Below are positions 60,243 to 64,000 of a DNA stretch of 64,000 nucleotides, piece by piece. The notes beneath the pieces are model-generated. The model was not told the origin of the DNA and did not search any database. It saw only the letters and a program-made list of their open reading frames with translations. Source of the stretch: Variovorax saccharolyticus (GTDB lineage Bacteria; Pseudomonadota; Gammaproteobacteria; Burkholderiales; Burkholderiaceae_C); NCBI RefSeq assembly GCF_030316765.1, contig NZ_JASZYT010000002.1:744001-808000 (forward strand), read 5' to 3'. A program made the position numbers and the translations under genes. Within the stretch, counting starts at the first letter, position 1. Every line of letters starts with the position of its first letter.

Positions 60243-60260
60243 TCAACCAAACAGTTGGTA
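60243..60260. promoter_or_regulatory. TetR-type operator candidate in the tetR/binding-protein gap
   Basis: TCAACCAAACAGTTGGTA contains ACCAA-ACAG-TTGGT and shares TGTCAACCAA with the site near 59511. It lies in the 97-base divergent gap, followed by an AT-rich TAATATAAATTC that could be a -10 region. Confidence 0.55.
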
Positions 60261-60308
60261 ATATAAATTCTACGCCTCTACCAACCCTTCCATTCTGGAG
60301 CGAGCCCC

Positions 60309-61319
60309 ATGCGAATCCGATTGCCTGCCGTTCTTTCCGCCCTGGCTGCCGCCTTGCTCGCGAGCGCCGGAATGACCGGCGCCGCATCGGCAGCCGAGCC
60401 GATGAACCTGATGCTCAACTGGACGCCGACCGCGGACCATGCGCCGATCTACTTCGCGAAGGCCAAGGGCTGGTACACCGAGGCCGGCATCGACCTCACG
60501 ATCGAGGCCGGCAAGGGCTCGGCCCTGTCGGCGCAGCGCGTGGGATCGGGCGGCGCCAACCTCGGCATCGCCGACCTGCCGACCGCGATCCAGGCGGTCG
60601 GCAAGGGCGCCGACCTGAAGGCCGTCATGGTGATCTATGCCAACAGCCCGCAGGGCTTCTACTGGCTCAAGTCCTCCGGCATCAACGCGCCGAAGGACTT
60701 CGCCGGCCGCAAGATCGGCAACCCGCCGGGCGACGCGGCGCGCCTGATGTGGCCAGCGTTCGCCAAGAAGACCGGCATCGATCCGGCGGCCGTGAACTTC
60801 GTCAACCTGAGCCCGCAGGCCAAGGTCGGGGCGCTGAAGAGCAAGTCGGTCGACATCATCAGCGACTTCTACAACGAGCACGACCTGAAGGTGCGCGAGT
60901 TCGGCCCCGACCTCGGCTTCGTCGCCTGGCGCGACATCGGCGTCAACGTGTATGGCAATTCGCTGATGGTCAACGGCGCCTACCTGGCGGCCAATCCGGA
61001 GCGCATCAGGAAGTTCGCGGCGGTCACGCAGCGGGCCTACAGCGCCTGCGTCAAGGACTTCGCGCCCTGCCTCGACGCGCTCACCGCGAGCGTCAGCGGC
61101 CTGAGCCCCGACAACCAGCGCGACCAGTGGGGCCGCATCAAGCAGCTGATGCGCGACGACACCACCACCAAGGTGGCGCTCGGGGCTTTCGATGGTGCGC
61201 GGGTCAAGGCCGACTACGAACTGGTGCAGTCGCTGATCGGCCTCGACAAGCCCTTCGACCCGGCCCGGCTCTATACCAACGACTACCTCGACAAGGGCGT
61301 GAGGATGCCGGCCGAGTAA
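60309..61319 (+). CDS. NMT1/THI5-like ABC substrate-binding protein
   Basis: 336 residues with signal peptide MRIRLPAVLSALAAALLASA...ASA-AE. The mature N-terminus LMLNWTPTADHAPIYFAKAKGWYTEAGIDL is the hallmark of the ThiY/NMT1 family, which binds pyrimidine precursors of thiamine and related small ring compounds; other members bind sulfonates, nitrate or riboflavin. It is transcribed away from the regulator and permease operon that complete the importer. Confidence 0.88.
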   Translation: MRIRLPAVLSALAAALLASAGMTGAASAAEPMNLMLNWTPTADHAPIYFAKAKGWYTEAGIDLTIEAGKGSALSAQRVGSGGANLGIADLPTAIQAVGKGADLKAVMVIYANSPQGFYWLKSSGINAPKDFAGRKIGNPPGDAARLMWPAFAKKTGIDPAAVNFVNLSPQAKVGALKSKSVDIISDFYNEHDLKVREFGPDLGFVAWRDIGVNVYGNSLMVNGAYLAANPERIRKFAAVTQRAYSACVKDFAPCLDALTASVSGLSPDNQRDQWGRIKQLMRDDTTTKVALGAFDGARVKADYELVQSLIGLDKPFDPARLYTNDYLDKGVRMPAE

Positions 61320-61352
61320 GGCGGTTTCGGCTTCGGGCCGCGCGATGCGCCA

Positions 61353-63008
61353 TCAGGCGGTGGGCGAGATCGCCGCGTCGACGATGGTCTGGGCCTCGGC
61401 GAGGATCCGTTCCAGGTGCTCGGCGCCGCGGAAGCTCTCGCCGTAGATCTTGTAGATCTCCTCGGTGCCCGAAGGCCGGGCGGCGAACCAGCCGTTGCTG
61501 GCGATCACCTTGATGCCGCCGATCGCGCCGCCGTTGCCCGGGGCATGGCTCAGCACGCTCTCGATCGGTTCGCCGGCCAGTTCGGTGGCGCGCAGCTGCT
61601 GCGGGCTCAGGGCCGACAAGCGCTTCTTCTGCTCCCGGCTGGCGGGGGCGTCGATCCGGCTGGCCACCGGGTTCCCGAACTCGTTCGCCAGTTCGGCATA
61701 GAGCGCGCCCGGGTCGCGGCCGGTGCGGGCCGTGATCTCGCCCGCCAGCAGCGCCGCGGCGATGCCGTCCTTGTCGGTGGTCCAGACCGAGCCGTCGCGG
61801 CGCAGGAAGGTGGCGCCGGCGCTCTCCTCGCCGACGAAGCCGAGCGAGGCATCGAGCAGGCCGTCGACGAACCACTTGAAGCCGACCGGCACTTCATGGA
61901 GCCGGCGGCCGAGGCGCTTCGCCAGCGCATCGATCAGCCGCGTCGACACCACCGTCTTGCCGACCGCGGCATCGGCGCCCCACTGCGGGCGGTGTCGGAA
62001 CAGGTAGTCGATCGCCACCGACAGATAGTGGTTGGGTTGCAGCAGGCCGGCGCTGCGGGTCACGATGCCGTGCCGGTCATGGTCGGTGTCGCAGGCGAAG
62101 CCGACGTCGAAGCGATCCCTGATGTCGATCAGCCGCTGCATCGCGTGGGTCGACGACGGGTCCATGCGGATCTGGCCGTCCCAGTCGAGGGTCATGAAGG
62201 CGAAGCGCGGGTCGACCGCCTCGCTGACCACGCTGAGGTCGATCCGGTAGCGCTCGGCGATGGCGCTCCAGTAGTGCACGCCGGCGCCGCCCAGCGGGTC
62301 GACGCCCATGCGCACGCCCGCCTCGCGGATCAGGTCCATGTCCACCACGCTGCCCAGGTCGCCCACGTAGGCCGCCAGGAAATCGTGGCGATGCGTGGTG
62401 GCTGCCTTCAGGGCCTGGTCGTGCCGCATGCGGCGCACGCCCTCGAGGCCTTTCTCGATGTAGCGGTTGGCCGCGTCCTGCACCGGGCCCGTGATCTCCT
62501 GGCCGGCCGGCCCGCCATTGGGCGGGTTGTACTTGAAGCCGCCGTCGCGCGGCGGGTTGTGCGAGGGCGTCACCACGATGCCGTCGGCCAGCCCGCTGGT
62601 GCGGCCGCGGTTGTACGTGAGGATGGCGTGCGACAGCGCCGGGGTGGGCGTGAACTCGTCGCCGGTCGCGAGCATCACGTCGACACCGTTGGCCGCCAGC
62701 ACCTCGAGCGCGCTGGCCGCGGCGGGCGCCGACAGCGCATGCGTGTCGATGCCGAGATAGAGCGGTCCGTCGATGCCCTGTGCCCGGCGGTGATCGCAGA
62801 TCGCCTGGGTCACCGCGAGCACATGCCATTCGTTGAACGAGCGCTCGAAGGCGCAGCCGCGATGGCCCGAGGTGCCGAAGGCCACGCGTTCGCCCGCCAC
62901 GGTCGGGTCGGGGCGCTGGTCGCGGTAGGCGGCGAGCAGTGCGTCGACGTCGATGAGGGCGTCCGCGGGGGCCGGCTGGCCGGCGAGGGGACTGAGTCGT
63001 GAGGCCAT
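61353..63008 (-). CDS. pgm: Phosphoglucomutase (alpha-D-glucose phosphate-specific)
   Basis: 551 residues, close to E. coli Pgm (546). The phosphoserine is S149 in TPSHNPP (147-153). Other sites are the metal loop DTDHDRHG and sugar loop GEESAGATFLRRDG, with RPSGTEEIYKIY at the phosphate-binding C-terminus. It interconverts glucose-1-P and glucose-6-P. The ATG at 63008 starts MASRLSPLAGQPAPADALID; the upstream extension is Arg/Pro-rich and unlikely. It is convergent with the binding-protein gene. Confidence 0.95.
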   Translation of the reverse strand: MASRLSPLAGQPAPADALIDVDALLAAYRDQRPDPTVAGERVAFGTSGHRGCAFERSFNEWHVLAVTQAICDHRRAQGIDGPLYLGIDTHALSAPAAASALEVLAANGVDVMLATGDEFTPTPALSHAILTYNRGRTSGLADGIVVTPSHNPPRDGGFKYNPPNGGPAGQEITGPVQDAANRYIEKGLEGVRRMRHDQALKAATTHRHDFLAAYVGDLGSVVDMDLIREAGVRMGVDPLGGAGVHYWSAIAERYRIDLSVVSEAVDPRFAFMTLDWDGQIRMDPSSTHAMQRLIDIRDRFDVGFACDTDHDRHGIVTRSAGLLQPNHYLSVAIDYLFRHRPQWGADAAVGKTVVSTRLIDALAKRLGRRLHEVPVGFKWFVDGLLDASLGFVGEESAGATFLRRDGSVWTTDKDGIAAALLAGEITARTGRDPGALYAELANEFGNPVASRIDAPASREQKKRLSALSPQQLRATELAGEPIESVLSHAPGNGGAIGGIKVIASNGWFAARPSGTEEIYKIYGESFRGAEHLERILAEAQTIVDAAISPTA

Positions 63009-63027
63009 GGGAGCTCCTGGGTGGCGT

Positions 63028-63720
63028 TCAAAGGGTAGGCGCTGCCGCTCGCCGGGGGACGGCGAGGGGCCATTCGAGAAGATCGGCGATGCTTTCGATC
63101 GTGATGTCGGCCGCGGGATGCGCGGCGCTCTCGTGCGGATCGAGCGCATAGTGGCCCTGGCGCGGAAAGACCGTCGTCAGCCGATCGCCCCACTGGTCCT
63201 TCATCGCCGAGAGGATGCGCAGCTTGTCGTCGACCATCACGTAGTGGCGCGCCGGATAGCGCTTGTGCACCGCGTCGAGCATCAGCTCCTTGTGGATGTA
63301 GATCAGCACCCGGCCGTCGACCGCCTGCCAGAGTCCCGATCGCTGCACCTTGCGCGGCTGGAACACGACGTCCCCGTCCGTCAGGATCACGGTGGTGCCG
63401 AAGCGCTGCAGATGCTCGACCACCTTCAGCGCCCCCGGATACAGCCGCTCGGCGAACGGGTAGTCGACCAGGAAGGTCGACATCTGCAGCAGGCGCGGGT
63501 CGTTCATGTCGTCGCTCAGCTCGCGCAGCCGATAGCGCTGCAGCGCGCCCAGGTAGTCGGTGTAGCCGAGTTCGACGCGCAGCTCTTCGAAGAAGGTCCA
63601 GTAGCGTTCGGCGCTGGTGCTGCCGAAGTTGTCGCTCAGGCGGCGGCGCAGGTCGTCGACCACGGCATCGTTGTCGAGCAGCGTGTTGTCGACGTCGAGC
63701 AAGAAAACCATGTCCTGCAT
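63028..63720 (-). CDS. HAD-superfamily hydrolase, unknown substrate
   Basis: 230 residues. HAD motif I DVDNTLLDND with D9 and D11, motif II VILTDGDVVFQPRK, and HYVMVDDKLRILSAMK for motifs III-IV. The helical cap is at about 20-100. ATG 63720 has a GGAG site 8 bases away; ATG 63726 would be only 2 bases from it. It is 19 bases upstream of pgm on the same strand, so the two are probably co-transcribed. Confidence 0.85.
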   Translation of the reverse strand: MQDMVFLLDVDNTLLDNDAVVDDLRRRLSDNFGSTSAERYWTFFEELRVELGYTDYLGALQRYRLRELSDDMNDPRLLQMSTFLVDYPFAERLYPGALKVVEHLQRFGTTVILTDGDVVFQPRKVQRSGLWQAVDGRVLIYIHKELMLDAVHKRYPARHYVMVDDKLRILSAMKDQWGDRLTTVFPRQGHYALDPHESAAHPAADITIESIADLLEWPLAVPRRAAAPTL

Positions 63721-63731
63721 CCGCATCTCTC

Positions 63732-64000
63732 CTAGAGCAAGTCGCTCGGCACGAACCACGAGAACAGCAGCAGCTTGAGCCGCACCAGCAGGTTGGCGTC
63801 GGGCTCGTCGTCGTGCACCAGGCTCTCGCCGTCGGTGCTGATCCACTGGATCCGGTCGGTGCCGGGTTTGAGCCGCAGTTCGTAGGCGCTTTCGACATTG
63901 TCGACCTGGAAGGCATCGAGCAGGCGGTGGGCGACTTCGAAGCCCTGCAGGCGCACGCCGAGCTCGGTGTTGATGTGGGCCGAGCGCGGATCGAAGTTGA
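63732..64000 (-). CDS. Phospholipase D-family protein, C-terminal part (5' end outside window)
   Basis: The last ~88 residues of a minus-strand gene whose start is beyond the window. FDPRSAHINTELGVRLQG is the segment that follows the second HKD motif in PLD/cardiolipin synthase proteins. The sequence ends LLFSWFVPSDLL. Only this end is visible, so catalytic motifs cannot be checked. It is 11 bases upstream of the HAD gene. Confidence 0.75.
   Translation of the reverse strand, partial: NFDPRSAHINTELGVRLQGFEVAHRLLDAFQVDNVESAYELRLKPGTDRIQWISTDGESLVHDDEPDANLLVRLKLLLFSWFVPSDLL

Overview
This window looks like chromosomal DNA from a high-GC betaproteobacterium of the Comamonadaceae, most likely Variovorax or a close relative. 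The evidence is the very GC-rich coding sequence with long antisense shadow frames, a Comamonadaceae-type porin, paired cyanophycin synthetases, a GspC-N type II secretion cluster, and short GC-rich dispersed repeats at the 3' ends of convergent genes. I saw no rRNA, tRNA, CRISPR array, transposase or phage gene. The assignment rests on recalled family features, not a search.

Layout. 1-2.4 kb: the end of a sugar-type ABC permease, then a CYTH/CHAD protein and a small protein behind a near-consensus Pho box. 2.5-10.3 kb: a cyanophycin locus with two tandem synthetases, one with a ruined Mur-ligase P-loop, divergent from an ABC exporter and a DUF1854-like partner. 10.3-11.0 kb: a VapBC-like toxin-antitoxin pair behind three 19-bp direct repeats. 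11.0-13.5 kb: queC and an SbmA/BacA-type transporter. 13.5-17.4 kb: a 2-aminoethylphosphonate-type ABC importer behind a second Pho box. 17.5-29.7 kb: a 5'-nucleotidase and type II secretion genes gspF, E, D, N, M, L, K, J, I, H and G, with gspC divergent. 29.8-34.6 kb: ilvA (with a possible attenuator), an OsmC protein, coq7 and a porin. 34.7-41.5 kb: a Dpp/Opp-type peptide importer with an M20 amidohydrolase inside the operon.

41.6-51.8 kb holds a sugar-phosphate block: zwf divergent from an FbpA-like importer, then a YihX-like HAD phosphatase, a lipocalin, transaldolase (tal), phosphoglucose isomerase (pgi) and a DUF805 protein. The importer looks more like AfuABC (hexose phosphate) than an iron system. 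51.8-54.8 kb: periplasmic msrA and groSL with a perfect CIRCE element. 54.9-61.3 kb: a TetR-controlled ABC importer (NMT1/THI5-like binding protein) whose operon also encodes a DHDPS-family lyase, a tandem GNAT protein and an atypical SDR. I cannot assign its substrate, and it is the best candidate here for an undescribed pathway. 61.3-64.0 kb: pgm, a HAD hydrolase and the C-terminal end of a phospholipase D family protein.

Two themes tie the genes together. One is phosphorus: two Pho boxes, a polyphosphate/triphosphate-type protein, a phosphonate importer and a probable sugar-phosphate importer. The other is hexose-phosphate metabolism: zwf, pgi, tal, pgm and a possible glucose-1-phosphatase.
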